A stretch of 18,227 nucleotides of DNA from JBGLNL01 sp964548045 (GCA_964548045.1 CAZJQZ010000041.1:1-18227), one strand, 5' to 3'; numbered from the stretch's first letter, positions 5,952 through 13,913 are shown. Numbers and translations: made by a program. Notes: a model not told the origin generated them from the sequence alone.

Positions 5952-6347
5952 CTATATTCGTCTTTTCTTTCTGGCTCGACATCCGTTATGGGGTATCGGG
6001 GTTACATCTTTAATACTGGTTACATTAAGTCCGGCTGCCTGGAGCGCACGGATGGCAGCCTCCCGCCCGCTTCCCGGACCCTTGACGTAAACTTGGACGT
6101 ATTGCAAACCGTGTTCAATCCCCTTTTTGGCAACTTCAGTGGCAGCCCTTTGAGCTGCAAAAGCAGTTCCTTTCCGTGATCCTTTGAAACCAATAGTACC
6201 TGAACTGCCCCACGTGATGGTATTCCCTGCTACGTCAGCCAGAGTTATAATCGTATTGTTGAAGGTGGATCGAATATAAGCTCGGCCTCTTACAATCCCC
6301 TTTCGTTCACGTTTTTTGACTCCGGTTCTTCCTTTTCCTGTTGCCAT
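5952..6347 (-). CDS. rpsK: 30S ribosomal protein S11
   Basis: S11 forms part of the 30S platform near the mRNA exit and E site. The 131-residue product shows STFNNTIITLAD, WGSSGTIGFKGSRKGT, the VKGPGSGREAAIRAL loop and the basic tail DVTPIPHNGCRARKKRRI, all diagnostic. The N-terminal extension is basic (KGRTGVKKRERKG). GAGGG lies just before the ATG. It is 26 nt after rpsM and 18 nt before rpsD. Confidence 0.97.
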   Translation of the reverse strand: MATGKGRTGVKKRERKGIVRGRAYIRSTFNNTIITLADVAGNTITWGSSGTIGFKGSRKGTAFAAQRAATEVAKKGIEHGLQYVQVYVKGPGSGREAAIRALQAAGLNVTSIKDVTPIPHNGCRARKKRRI

Positions 6348-6373
6348 TTAGCCCTCACAAACGTAATTTAGCT

Positions 6374-6763
6374 CTATTTCTTGGTCATGCCGCGCCGACG
6401 ACCCCGTCCTGCAACCGTCCTCTTCGGGCCGCGTTTAGTTCGGGCATTGGTTTTAGTTCTCTGCCCGTGGACAGGAAGTCCGCGCCTGTGTCTGATACCG
6501 CGATAGCTGCCTATCTCAACAAGGCGTTTTATGTTGAAGTTGATTTCCCGTCTAAGGTCAGCTTCTACCTTGAAATCCCTGTTAATGGTATCCCGAATTC
6601 GATTGAGTTCTTCGTCGGAAAGGTCCTTGACCTTGGTATCCGGATTGACCTCGGTTTGAGCAAGTATTTTCTTGCTCTGAGTAATCCCAATGCCATAAAT
6701 ATAACGGAGGGAGATTTCCACCCGTTTGTTATCTGGTATATCAACACCCGCAACACGTGCCAT
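6374..6763 (-). CDS. rpsM: 30S ribosomal protein S13
   Basis: S13 lies in the 30S head and contacts the large subunit through the intersubunit bridge B1 region. The 129-residue protein starts MARVAGVDIPDNKRVEISL and has the YGIG-IT-S-K helix-turn segment. It then shows GSYRGIRHRRGLPVHGQRTKTNART and a strongly basic tail ending GMTKK. The Shine-Dalgarno GAGGAG is 5 nt before the ATG. It follows infA and rpmJ as in most bacteria. Confidence 0.97.
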   Translation of the reverse strand: MARVAGVDIPDNKRVEISLRYIYGIGITQSKKILAQTEVNPDTKVKDLSDEELNRIRDTINRDFKVEADLRREINFNIKRLVEIGSYRGIRHRRGLPVHGQRTKTNARTKRGPKRTVAGRGRRRGMTKK

Positions 6764-6789
6764 TTATACTCCTCGATTATCCTGCCTGT

Positions 6790-6903
6790 CTACCCTTGCC
6801 TCTGTTTATGCCTCGGGTTTGAGCAGATAATTCGTACTACGCCTTTTCTCCTGATAACCTTGCAATTTTTGCAACGTGGCTTAACTGATGCCCTGACTTT
6901 CAT
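6790..6903 (-). CDS. rpmJ: 50S ribosomal protein L36
   Basis: This 37-residue gene lies between infA and rpsM and is easily missed because of its size. The product starts MKVRASVKPRCKNCKVIRRK and ends CSNPRHKQRQG, which is the complete L36. The zinc ligands C11, C14, C27 and H32 are all present, so this is the zinc-binding form. L36 is a late-assembling protein near the base of the L7/L12 stalk. It starts with ATG at 6901-6903, 17 nt after the infA stop, and is followed after 26 nt by rpsM. Confidence 0.96.
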   Translation of the reverse strand: MKVRASVKPRCKNCKVIRRKGVVRIICSNPRHKQRQG

Positions 6904-6920
6904 CGTACTACCTCAGTTTC

Positions 6921-7139
6921 CTACTTGAACCGATATGTGATCCGGCCCCTGGAGAGATCATATGGCGAGAGTTCCACCAGCACCCGGTCCCCTCGAACCA
7001 CCTTAATGAAATACCTCCGCATTTTGCCGGAAGCATGAGCCAGCACCTCGTGTCCGTTGGCTAACTCAACCCGGAACTGCCCATTGGTCAAGGGCTCTGA
7101 AACCGTACCCTCAACTTCAATGGCGTCCTTTTTCCCCAT
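6921..7139 (-). CDS. infA: Translation initiation factor IF-1
   Basis: IF-1 occupies the 30S A site during initiation. The 72-residue product is a single OB-fold with the family pattern EVEGTV, LPN-like LTNGQFRVELANGHEVLAHASGKMRRYFIKVVRGDRVLVELSPYDL reduced here to its landmarks (HASGKMRR, GDRVLVELSPYDL) and the end GRITYRFK. Length is typical. It lies between map and rpmJ. The closest Shine-Dalgarno-like match is GGAAAG a few bases before the ATG, with a stronger GAGGAGG somewhat too far upstream. Confidence 0.96.
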   Translation of the reverse strand: MGKKDAIEVEGTVSEPLTNGQFRVELANGHEVLAHASGKMRRYFIKVVRGDRVLVELSPYDLSRGRITYRFK

Positions 7140-7172
7140 AGGTTCTTTCCGTAGCCTCCTCTAAAATCGTTC

Positions 7173-7922
7173 TCAAAGTTGGGTCAGTATTTCTGCTTTC
7201 CCATCTGTAATAGCGATGGTATGCTCAAAGTGAGCTGAAAGGCTGCCATCAGCCGTGACCACCGTCCAGTTATCCTCCAACACTTTGGTGCGCCAGCCTC
7301 CTGCGTTCACCATGGGCTCAAGGGCGATGGTCATCCCTTTTTTAAGTACCGGTCCCTGTCCGGGAGTCCCGTAATTGGGTATCTGGGGTTCTTCATGCAT
7401 GTCCCTCCCGATCCCATGACCTACATATTCCCGAACTACAGAAAAGCCCCTGCTTTCCACATGTTCCTGTATTGCAGCCGAAACATTTCCTAAATGAGCT
7501 CCTGCTCTTGCAGCTTCGATACCTGCTTCCAGGGCTCCCTTGGTGGTTTCCACTAGCCTTCGGGCTTCTTTACTAACTTTGCCTACTTCAACGGTTATGG
7601 CTGAATCGCCCTGAAAACCATTATAAGCGGAAACTATATCTATCGCAACTAAATCGCCTTCTTTGAGCAATCTCTTTCCCGGAATGCCGTGTACTATCTC
7701 TTCATTTACCGAGGTGCAAATCGATGCCGGAAATCCATGGTAGCCCTTTGATGAGGCCGTTGCACCGTATTTTTTAAAAAGCTCGACTGCTATTTTGTCT
7801 AGTTCTCCTGTTGTTATACCGGGTTTCACTTCTTTTTTCAATGTTTCGTGGACAATGGCCACTATACGGCCTGCTTCACGCATTATCTTGATTTCATCTG
7901 GCGATTTGATAATGATGCTCAT
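7173..7922 (-). CDS. map: Type I methionine aminopeptidase
   Basis: This enzyme removes the initiator methionine from nascent proteins. The 249-residue product keeps the dinuclear metal ligands D95, D106, H169, E202 and E233, and the substrate-side H79. They lie in VAIDIVSAYNGFQGDSAI, EYVGHGIGRDMHEEP, ALEPMVNAG and AHFEHTIAI. I choose the ATG at 7922 (MSIIIKSPDEIKIMREAG) because this is where the family fold begins. A longer frame to 7976 overlaps adk and adds unrelated residues. There is little Shine-Dalgarno before this ATG, so translation may be coupled to adk, whose stop is 10 nt upstream. The secY-adk-map-infA order is classic. Confidence 0.96.
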   Translation of the reverse strand: MSIIIKSPDEIKIMREAGRIVAIVHETLKKEVKPGITTGELDKIAVELFKKYGATASSKGYHGFPASICTSVNEEIVHGIPGKRLLKEGDLVAIDIVSAYNGFQGDSAITVEVGKVSKEARRLVETTKGALEAGIEAARAGAHLGNVSAAIQEHVESRGFSVVREYVGHGIGRDMHEEPQIPNYGTPGQGPVLKKGMTIALEPMVNAGGWRTKVLEDNWTVVTADGSLSAHFEHTIAITDGKAEILTQL

Positions 7923-7932
7923 TTGCTTTAAT

Positions 7933-8574
7933 TCAAGCAAGGGCCGCGAGCATTTCCTCGCTGACCGCATCCACACTCTGGTTGCCGTTGACCTCCAGTA
8001 GCTTATCTGCTGTGGTATAGTAATTGATCAAAGGTGATGTTTGCTCCATAAAAACCTTCAGCCTGTTTTTCACAGTTTCTTCGTTGTCGTCTGCGCGCTG
8101 ATAGAGTTCACCACCGCAATAATCGCATTTCCCCGCTTCTTTGGGGGGGGCATCCACCATATGGAACGGGGCCTGACAGTCCCGGCATATCCATCGGCCC
8201 GATAATCGTTTCACCAACTCTTCGTCCGGTACTTTTGCGTAGACTACCTTGTCGATTTGCTTGCCGTCATTTGCCAGCGCCGAATCCAGCGCCTCTGCCT
8301 GGGCAATGGTTCTCGGGAAGCCGTCGAGCAGGAACCCCCTCGCACAATCGGGCTGAGCAATGCGTTCCAGAATCATTTTTACAGTAACCTCATCCGGAAC
8401 AAGCTCCCCCTTTTCCATGTATGATTTGACGAGATTGCCCAGTTCGGTGCCACTATTCTGAGCTGCCCGGAATAAATCACCGGATGCAATGTGAGCCAGG
8501 CCCTTTTCTTTGGAAAGAACCACAGCCTGTGTTCCTTTGCCTGCTCCGGGTGCTCCTAACAGAATAATGTTCAT
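7933..8574 (-). CDS. adk: Adenylate kinase (zinc-LID form)
   Basis: Adenylate kinase interconverts ATP, AMP and ADP. The 213-residue protein starts MNIILLGAPGAGKGTQ, with the P-loop at about residues 7-15. The AMP-binding region has SGDLFRAA and FLLDGFPRTIAQAEAL. The LID domain carries C130-x2-C133 and C150-x2-C153, a structural zinc site as in Bacillus-type long adenylate kinases. GAGG lies in good position upstream of the ATG, and the gene is 16 nt after secY. Confidence 0.97.
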   Translation of the reverse strand: MNIILLGAPGAGKGTQAVVLSKEKGLAHIASGDLFRAAQNSGTELGNLVKSYMEKGELVPDEVTVKMILERIAQPDCARGFLLDGFPRTIAQAEALDSALANDGKQIDKVVYAKVPDEELVKRLSGRWICRDCQAPFHMVDAPPKEAGKCDYCGGELYQRADDNEETVKNRLKVFMEQTSPLINYYTTADKLLEVNGNQSVDAVSEEMLAALA

Positions 8575-8590
8575 CTGTATGCCTCTGTTC

Positions 8591-9937
8591 TTACTTGATA
8601 AATCCTTCGTAATGGCGCATGAGCAACTGCGCCTCCATTTGCCTCATGGTATCCAGCACCACACCGACTACGATGAGCAATCCGGCACTGCTGATAACCA
8701 TCAATGTTTGAGCATTGCCTACTGAAGCGCCTGTTAGCACAATTCCTGCCAGTGGCATGACAGCCACCAGTCCGAGGAAGATTGCGCCTCCCCATGCCAG
8801 CCGGCTTTGCACTCCATCGAGATAAGTTGCTGTTGGTTTTCCGGGGCGAATGCCCGGAATGAATCCACCCTGTTTTTGCAGGTTTTCAGGGATGTTCTGT
8901 TGTTGAAAGGTTATCATGCCATAGAACAGCGTAAACCCGACAACACACAAAAAGTAGGCACTCCAGTAGAACCACCACTGGTCTCCGCCTGGGTTGAACC
9001 AGTCCCGAACTGAGTTGGCAAAAGAATTATCGAAATAACTTGCCACGGTTCCCGGGAATACCATAATTGCCATGGCGAAAATGAGGGGGATCATGCCGGT
9101 GGAATTTACTCGGAGCGGGATGTGAGTCCCACCACTCTGTCGATAGACTTTTCCCCCTCGGAAGATACTTCTTGAATATTGAACCGGAATGTTTCGAAAT
9201 GCTTCAGTAACGTACACGATGAAGTAGGTCACGGCTACCGTGAGTATTGCCAGTATAATTATGCTGTTCAATCCGAAAACCTCATGGTTGCGGTAAAGGG
9301 CAGCCGGGACTCCAGACACGATGCCGGCAAAGATAATAATCGATATTCCGTTACCGATACCTCGTTCGGTAATGAGTTCCCCCAGCCAGACAAGAAACAC
9401 AGTTCCTGCTGTGAGAGTGATGAGCATCGAAAGCGTTGGGAGCAGGTCACCTCCGGATAAGCTGATATCGTGAATGGCAGCCGGTAAATTCCCCTGACTC
9501 CTGCTGAGGAGCATCAACTGGCCATAACCCTGAAACATGGCCAGTGGCACCATGAGATAATGCGTATACTGATTGATCTTGTTGCGGCCTTCATCGCCTT
9601 CTCTGGCTAACCTTTGCAACTGCGGGATGACCGGCACGAGAAGCTGCATGATAATCGAAGAGGTAATGTACGGGTACACCCCGAGTGCAACTATGCTCAA
9701 ATTTCTCAGCGCGCCCCCGCTAAACATATCAAGCATGCCCAAAAGAGGGTCCTGATCGAATCTGGTCTGGAGTGCTCCAGTGTCAACTCCGGGTATGGGC
9801 ATGACGGCCATGAAACGGAATATCACGAGGATCATGAATGTGAAGAGAAGCTTCCGTCTTAAATCGGGATGTGCGAGGGAATCTAAAACCGCCTGGACTA
9901 ATTTAGGTAGTCCACCCTGTCTTGCCGGGCTTTGCAT
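8591..9937 (-). CDS. secY: Preprotein translocase subunit SecY
   Basis: SecY forms the protein-conducting channel of the inner membrane with SecE and SecG. The 448-residue protein has about ten hydrophobic membrane segments. Family landmarks are RFMAVMPIPGVD in segment 1, MFSGGALRNLSIVALGVYPYI (plug region, and segment 2), GDEGRNKINQYTHY, ITERGIGNGISIII, and ENLQKQGGFIPGIRPGKPT in the large cytosolic loop. The ATG overlaps the rplO stop as TGATG, with GAGGTGA about 8-10 nt upstream. It is the membrane protein normally found at the end of the spc operon. Confidence 0.97.
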   Translation of the reverse strand: MQSPARQGGLPKLVQAVLDSLAHPDLRRKLLFTFMILVIFRFMAVMPIPGVDTGALQTRFDQDPLLGMLDMFSGGALRNLSIVALGVYPYITSSIIMQLLVPVIPQLQRLAREGDEGRNKINQYTHYLMVPLAMFQGYGQLMLLSRSQGNLPAAIHDISLSGGDLLPTLSMLITLTAGTVFLVWLGELITERGIGNGISIIIFAGIVSGVPAALYRNHEVFGLNSIIILAILTVAVTYFIVYVTEAFRNIPVQYSRSIFRGGKVYRQSGGTHIPLRVNSTGMIPLIFAMAIMVFPGTVASYFDNSFANSVRDWFNPGGDQWWFYWSAYFLCVVGFTLFYGMITFQQQNIPENLQKQGGFIPGIRPGKPTATYLDGVQSRLAWGGAIFLGLVAVMPLAGIVLTGASVGNAQTLMVISSAGLLIVVGVVLDTMRQMEAQLLMRHYEGFIK

Positions 9938-10383
9938 CAGGCAATCACCTCTGCCGTTCCGCCCGCTGATTCGATTTTGCTCCGTGCGCTCTGGGAAAAT
10001 TTGTTGGCTTTTACAATCATTCGCTGGGGAAGTTCACCTTCTCCCAGAATCTTTACTGGTTTATGCAGATTCTTGATGATTCCTGCGGATACCAGTTGTT
10101 CAGGGGTAACTTCGGAACCTTCAGGGAAGATGCTCAGTCTGTCTAAATTAACGACGGTGTATTCTACCCGAAAGATGTTATTGAAACCGCACTTATAGGG
10201 CAGGCGTTTTACCAAAGGGTTTTGGCCGCCTTCAAAGAGCGGATGAACACCACCACCTGAGCGCGAATTTTGTCCCTTCAACCCGCGACAGGAATACGTG
10301 CCGTGCCCGCTGCCTACACCACGGCCCACGCGTTTTCGTTTGTGTTTGGCCCCTTGGGGGGGACGCAATTCATTCTCTTTCAA
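9937..10383 (-). CDS. rplO: 50S ribosomal protein L15
   Basis: L15 is a late-assembling large-subunit protein. The 148-residue product has the basic glycine-rich N-terminus (KHKRKRVGRGVGSGHGTYSC, GLKGQNSRSGGGV) and FEGGQNPLVKRLPYKCGF. The C-terminal half (VNLDRLSIFPEGSEVTPEQL, VKILGEGELPQRM) is typical. It starts with TTG at 10381-10383, supported by GGAG 8 nt upstream. The stop overlaps secY by one base. Confidence 0.96.
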   Translation of the reverse strand: MKENELRPPQGAKHKRKRVGRGVGSGHGTYSCRGLKGQNSRSGGGVHPLFEGGQNPLVKRLPYKCGFNNIFRVEYTVVNLDRLSIFPEGSEVTPEQLVSAGIIKNLHKPVKILGEGELPQRMIVKANKFSQSARSKIESAGGTAEVIA

Positions 10384-10394
10384 GGCTCGTTCTC

Positions 10395-10577
10395 CTAACC
10401 GATCTCTTCCACTTTGAGGAGGTGCTCAATCTTTTTGACCATTCCCCTGATCTGCGGGGAATCGTCGTGTTCAACTACCCCGTTTAAAGAACGCAATCCC
10501 AGCGCTTCCACCACTCTTTTCTGGTTCTTGTTGTATCCGATGGCACTCTTTTTCCAGGTGATGCGTAATCTGGGCAT
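10395..10577 (-). CDS. rpmD: 50S ribosomal protein L30
   Basis: This 60-residue product is L30, a small protein of the large subunit. It has the expected opening strand (MPRLRITWKKSAIG), then the N-K-QK-VVEALGLRSLN segment and a final IRGMVKKIEHLLKVEE helix. The ATG has AAGGA upstream. It sits in its standard place between rpsE and rplO. Confidence 0.96.
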   Translation of the reverse strand: MPRLRITWKKSAIGYNKNQKRVVEALGLRSLNGVVEHDDSPQIRGMVKKIEHLLKVEEIG

Positions 10578-10583
10578 TTGTGT

Positions 10584-11087
10584 TTATCCTTCGCTCTTAT
10601 TGGCCAGCTTGCCACGTTTGGCCAGTTCTTCTTTGGGGTCTTTTAGTTCGCTCAGAGCCTGTATGGTTGCCTGTATTACATTAATTGGATTGGAACTGCC
10701 AAGCGACTTGGTCAGAATATCACGAATTCCAGCGGACTCAAGCACTGCCCGCATGGTTTTGCCAGCAATAACTCCGGTGCCGGGAGATGCTGGTTTCAGC
10801 ATGACCCTGGCGGCCCCGAATTTGGCGGTTATGTCGTGGGTGATGGTACTGCCTTTCATCGGAACCCGAATGAGGTTCTTTTTTGCTACGGCCACCCCTT
10901 TCCTGATAGCTATGGGGATTTCGTTGCCCTTGCCAAGTCCGAAACCAACATGTCCCTCGTTATCACCGACCACCATCAGGGCGCTGAAGGATAGTTTGCG
11001 TCCGCCTGTTACCGTCTTGGCGACGCGCCTGATGTGGACCAGCGTTTCGGTCAACTCCAACTCTTCCGGGTTGATTTTTTGATTCAT
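10584..11087 (-). CDS. rpsE: 30S ribosomal protein S5
   Basis: S5 lies at the mRNA entry channel and affects decoding accuracy. The 167-residue protein has the N-terminal double-stranded-RNA-binding-like domain (IRRVAKTVTGGRKLSFSALM, GHVGFGLGKGNEIP). The C-terminal domain shows AARVMLKPASPGTGVIAG and the end-helix region NPINVIQATIQAL. GAGG precedes the ATG. It is flanked by rplR and rpmD with 6-7 nt gaps. Confidence 0.97.
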   Translation of the reverse strand: MNQKINPEELELTETLVHIRRVAKTVTGGRKLSFSALMVVGDNEGHVGFGLGKGNEIPIAIRKGVAVAKKNLIRVPMKGSTITHDITAKFGAARVMLKPASPGTGVIAGKTMRAVLESAGIRDILTKSLGSSNPINVIQATIQALSELKDPKEELAKRGKLANKSEG

Positions 11088-11094
11088 AAAAGCC

Positions 11095-11457
11095 TCAGAA
11101 TTTTAGTCCGGCTTCCCGGGATGCATCAGCCAGCGCTTTGATCCTGCCATGATATTTATATCCAGCCCGGTCAAAGACTATTTCGGTAATGCCCTGTTCA
11201 ACAGCCTTTTTGCCCAGTGCTTCACCTACAAGCTTGGCCGCTTCCGTTTTGGAGCCGGGACGACCCTTCAACTCTGGATTGCGAGAAGAAATGGATAGCA
11301 GGGTTTTCATTTCCTCGTCATCAATTATCTGAGCATATATGTGTTTCAGGCTGCGAAAAACACAAAGCCTTGGCTTTGTATCTGTACCCGAAACCCTTTT
11401 CCTGATCCGGATATGGCGCTTAATTCGTCCCGATCTTTTTACTGCAGTATCTGTCAT
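11095..11457 (-). CDS. rplR: 50S ribosomal protein L18
   Basis: L18 binds 5S rRNA in the central protuberance. The 120-residue product has the basic N-terminus (KRSGRIKRHIRIRKRVSG), PRLCVFRSLKHIYAQIIDD, and the C-terminal GITEIVFDRAGYKYHGRIKA ending in EAGLKF. These are diagnostic, and length is normal. It is 25 nt after rplF. Confidence 0.97.
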   Translation of the reverse strand: MTDTAVKRSGRIKRHIRIRKRVSGTDTKPRLCVFRSLKHIYAQIIDDEEMKTLLSISSRNPELKGRPGSKTEAAKLVGEALGKKAVEQGITEIVFDRAGYKYHGRIKALADASREAGLKF

Positions 11458-11482
11458 CGCAATCTTCTTAAAACAAAATTTT

Positions 11483-12031
11483 CTACTTGGTTCCTACCTT
11501 GCCCGCTTTGCCGGCTTTGAGGCGCACATATTCACCTGCGTACCTGATGCCCTTGCCTTTGTAATGGTCGGGCGGTCTCACCGCTCGAATTTTGGCTGCT
11601 GTTTCGCCTACCATTTCTTTATCTATACCAGCGACAGTGATCTTGTTGGTGCCTTCAAGCGAGAAGGTTATCCCCTCAGGGGCAGCCATTTCAACAGCAT
11701 GGGAATAACCTATTTGAAGTGATAGTTTGTCCCCTGCCATCTGGGCACGGTATCCGACCCCGGTAATATCCAGGTTTTTCTGGAATCCCTCGCTTACTCC
11801 TTGAACCATATTGGCAATAAGTGTTCGGGTCAATCCATGCATGGAACGATGGGTTTTGCTGTCGGTAGGCCTGGAAACAGTGATCATGCCTTCGCTGAGT
11901 TCAATGAGCATATCATTAGGCAATGCCCGACTCAGTGTGCCCTTGGGGCCCTTGACGCTGAAATTATTCCCCTCTAGTGTTGCTTCAACCCCACCGGGTA
12001 CAGGTATTGGTTTCTTTCCAATTCTCGACAT
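11483..12031 (-). CDS. rplF: 50S ribosomal protein L6
   Basis: L6 lies near the factor-binding site and the sarcin-ricin loop. The 182-residue protein begins MSRIGKKPIPVPGGV and has two similar L6 domains. The signature in the second is VRPPDHYKGKGIRYAGEYV followed by the basic end KAGKAGKVGTK. The ATG is preceded by GGAGATAG. It lies between rpsH and rplR. Confidence 0.97.
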   Translation of the reverse strand: MSRIGKKPIPVPGGVEATLEGNNFSVKGPKGTLSRALPNDMLIELSEGMITVSRPTDSKTHRSMHGLTRTLIANMVQGVSEGFQKNLDITGVGYRAQMAGDKLSLQIGYSHAVEMAAPEGITFSLEGTNKITVAGIDKEMVGETAAKIRAVRPPDHYKGKGIRYAGEYVRLKAGKAGKVGTK

Positions 12032-12046
12032 TATCTATCTCCGGGA

Positions 12047-12448
12047 TCACCATGCATAACACAGGACCTCACCGCCGATCCCTTTTTTCCATGCCTGTTT
12101 GTCTGTCATAACTCCCTGAGGAGTGGATACTATTGCAATTCCCATTCCACCATATATTCGTGGGATTTCTCCCTTTCCTGCGTATACCCTCAGGCTGGGT
12201 TTGCTCACCCGCTTGAGGCCTTTCAAAACCGGTTCTTTATCCGCGGTATATTTTAGGTGCGCTTTTATTATTCGCTGTGGCGTGTTGCCCTTGACAACCT
12301 CGTAATCCTTAATGAATCCTTCATCCTTGAATATTTTGGCGATGGATATCTTTAATTTCGAGGAAGGAATGAGCACGAATTCAGCGCCGATCATATTGGC
12401 GTTTCTTATCCGAGTGAGCATATCCGCTATGGGATCAGTTGTACTCAT
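12047..12448 (-). CDS. rpsH: 30S ribosomal protein S8
   Basis: S8 binds the central domain of 16S rRNA and is the spc-operon repressor in E. coli. The 133-residue product begins with DPIADMLTRIRNA and the IPSSKLKISIAKI helix. It ends with the GGMGIAIVSTPQGVMTDKQA segment and GGEVLCYAW. GGAG precedes the ATG. Whether S8 also regulates this cluster cannot be seen from the sequence. Confidence 0.97.
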   Translation of the reverse strand: MSTTDPIADMLTRIRNANMIGAEFVLIPSSKLKISIAKIFKDEGFIKDYEVVKGNTPQRIIKAHLKYTADKEPVLKGLKRVSKPSLRVYAGKGEIPRIYGGMGIAIVSTPQGVMTDKQAWKKGIGGEVLCYAW

Positions 12449-12462
12449 AATTGTTCTCCAAA

Positions 12463-12648
12463 CTACCAGCTTGACTTCCTAACTCCGACGATTTGGCCCT
12501 CGTTGGCAAGTTCTCGAAAGCAGATACGGCAAAGCTCAAACTGCCGCATGTAGGCTCGGGGACGGCCACAAAGCCGACATCGATTCCTGTGTCGCACCTT
12601 ATATTTCGGAGTTCTGCGCGATTTCACTATTTGAGAAGTCTTTGCCAC
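12463..12648 (-). CDS. rpsN: 30S ribosomal protein S14 type Z (zinc form)
   Basis: The 61-residue protein is the short zinc-binding S14 of the 30S head. It has C24-x2-C27 and C40-x2-C43, and the conserved RCRLCGRPRAYMRQFELCRI region and C-terminal GVRKSSW. Translation starts at GTG (12646-12648) with AAAGGAGAG close upstream. It lies between rplE and rpsH. Confidence 0.96.
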   Translation of the reverse strand: MAKTSQIVKSRRTPKYKVRHRNRCRLCGRPRAYMRQFELCRICFRELANEGQIVGVRKSSW

Positions 12649-12658
12649 GTTCTCTCCT

Positions 12659-13213
12659 TTAGTTCTCCTTGGCGAAAGGCATGCCCATCAATTCCAGCAA
12701 TTGCCTTCCTTCCTCATCCGTGCGAGCCGTCGTGACAATAGCCACCTGCAGACCGCGAATCTTATCGATTTTATCATAATTGATCTCAGGGAAAAGTATT
12801 TGCTCTTTGAGTCCCAGCGAGTAATTGCCCCGGCCGTCGAATGACTCTCGGGGAACGCCGTGGAAATCCCTTATTCGGGGAAGAGCTACATTGACTAATC
12901 GATCAAGGAAGTCGTACATCCTCTGACCTCTAAGCGTTACCTTTGTCCCGATTGTCATACCCTCACGAAGTTTGAAACTGGCGACTGATTTTCTGGCTTT
13001 GATCATAAGTGGTTTTTGCCCTGAAATGGCAGTCAGATCAGCAGTTGCCGCCTCCATTGATTTGGGATTTTGAATTGCCTCTCCCATACCTATGTTGAGT
13101 ATGATCTTCTCTAGGCGGGGTACCCTCATAGGACTCTTGAACCCATGGTCCTTCATCATCTGAGGAACGATCTCTTCCCCGTACCGTCGTTTGAGCCGCG
13201 AAACCTGAGCCAT
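12659..13213 (-). CDS. rplE: 50S ribosomal protein L5
   Basis: L5 binds 5S rRNA and contacts P-site tRNA in the central protuberance. With the ATG at 13211-13213 the protein has 184 residues. It shows ERR-like LKRRYGEEIVPQMM, PRLEKIILNIGMGEA, the GTKVTLRGQRMYDFLDRLV loop and ISIVTTAR-like VAIVTTARTDEEGRQLL near the end. The ATG overlaps the rplX stop (TGATG) and GAGGT lies 9 nt upstream. The longer frame to 13234 runs into rplX and is not supported. Confidence 0.96.
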   Translation of the reverse strand: MAQVSRLKRRYGEEIVPQMMKDHGFKSPMRVPRLEKIILNIGMGEAIQNPKSMEAATADLTAISGQKPLMIKARKSVASFKLREGMTIGTKVTLRGQRMYDFLDRLVNVALPRIRDFHGVPRESFDGRGNYSLGLKEQILFPEINYDKIDKIRGLQVAIVTTARTDEEGRQLLELMGMPFAKEN

Positions 13214-13527
13214 CAGTCTATTACCTCGTGGCATTTCTTACAAAACCTTACCTTGCTTCCATCATCCAGAAAACGAAATCCCACACGCGCAGGCTGATTA
13301 CACTTTTTGCAGATGAGCATCACATCAGATATGTGAATAGGGGCTTCCTTCTCGATGATTCCTGCCTGCCTCATCGTGCCGGTGGGTTTCATGTGCCGTT
13401 TGATCATATTGACCCCTTCGACAATGAGGCGATTATTTCCCGGGATAGAGTTTAGAACTTTCCCTTTCTTTCCCCTGCTTCTCCCCAGGATTACCATCAC
13501 TTCGTCATTCTTACGAATTTTGTTCAT
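13213..13527 (-). CDS. rplX: 50S ribosomal protein L24 with zinc-ribbon C-terminus
   Basis: L24 starts large-subunit assembly. The 104-residue protein has the N-terminal KOW motif (KNDEVMVILGRSRGKKGKVL) and NRLIVEGVNMIKRHMKPT. Its C-terminal part carries C73-x2-C76 and C96-x2-C99, a putative zinc site found in a subset of bacterial L24 proteins. I choose the ATG at 13527, overlapping the rplN stop as TGATG with GAGGT about 6 nt upstream. GTG at 13530 is possible but sits too near the Shine-Dalgarno. Confidence 0.95.
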   Translation of the reverse strand: MNKIRKNDEVMVILGRSRGKKGKVLNSIPGNNRLIVEGVNMIKRHMKPTGTMRQAGIIEKEAPIHISDVMLICKKCNQPARVGFRFLDDGSKVRFCKKCHEVID

Positions 13528-13895
13528 CACAATACCTCGGGGGCCAGAGAAATAATCTTCATGTAGTTCTTTTCCCGGAGTTCTCTGCCTACCGGACCGA
13601 AGATGCGGCTTCCTTTGGGGTTGCCCCTGTCATCAAGTATAACCGCAGCGTTTTCGTCGAATTTAATGTAAGAACCGTCTTTACGGCCATACGTCTTGGC
13701 CACTCGCGCTATCACCGCTCGCACCACATCCCCTTTCTTCACGGCGGCACCGGGCATCGCTTCTTTCACCGAACAAACTATGACATCACCTACTCCCGCA
13801 TACCTTTTTCTCGTACCTCCGGGTATGCCAAAGCACATAATCTCCTTTGCGCCAGAGTTATCAGCTACCTTAAGCATGGTTTGTACTTGAATCAT
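13527..13895 (-). CDS. rplN: 50S ribosomal protein L14
   Basis: L14 lies at the subunit interface. The 122-residue protein begins MIQVQTMLKVADNSGAKE and contains GDVIVCSVKEAMPG, the VKKGDVVRAVIARV strands, FDENAAVILDDRGNPKGSRIFGPV landmarks and the end KIISLAPEVL. This is the full-length typical form. It is 18 nt after rpsQ and overlaps rplX by one base. Confidence 0.97.
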   Translation of the reverse strand: MIQVQTMLKVADNSGAKEIMCFGIPGGTRKRYAGVGDVIVCSVKEAMPGAAVKKGDVVRAVIARVAKTYGRKDGSYIKFDENAAVILDDRGNPKGSRIFGPVGRELREKNYMKIISLAPEVL

Positions 13896-13913
13896 TGTTT
13901 TCCTGAACCTTTG

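Noticed and set aside
7923..7976. 18-residue N-terminal extension of map
   Set aside because: It overlaps the end of adk, has no Shine-Dalgarno advantage and does not resemble methionine aminopeptidase N-termini; MSIIIKSPDEI is the natural start.
8571..8795. Minus-strand open frame of 74 codons between secY and adk
   Set aside because: It overlaps the SecY C-terminal coding region in another frame and has no family resemblance.
10414..11082. Plus-strand open frame of 222 codons
   Set aside because: It is fully antisense to rpmD and rpsE, both certain. The protein has no recognisable domain.
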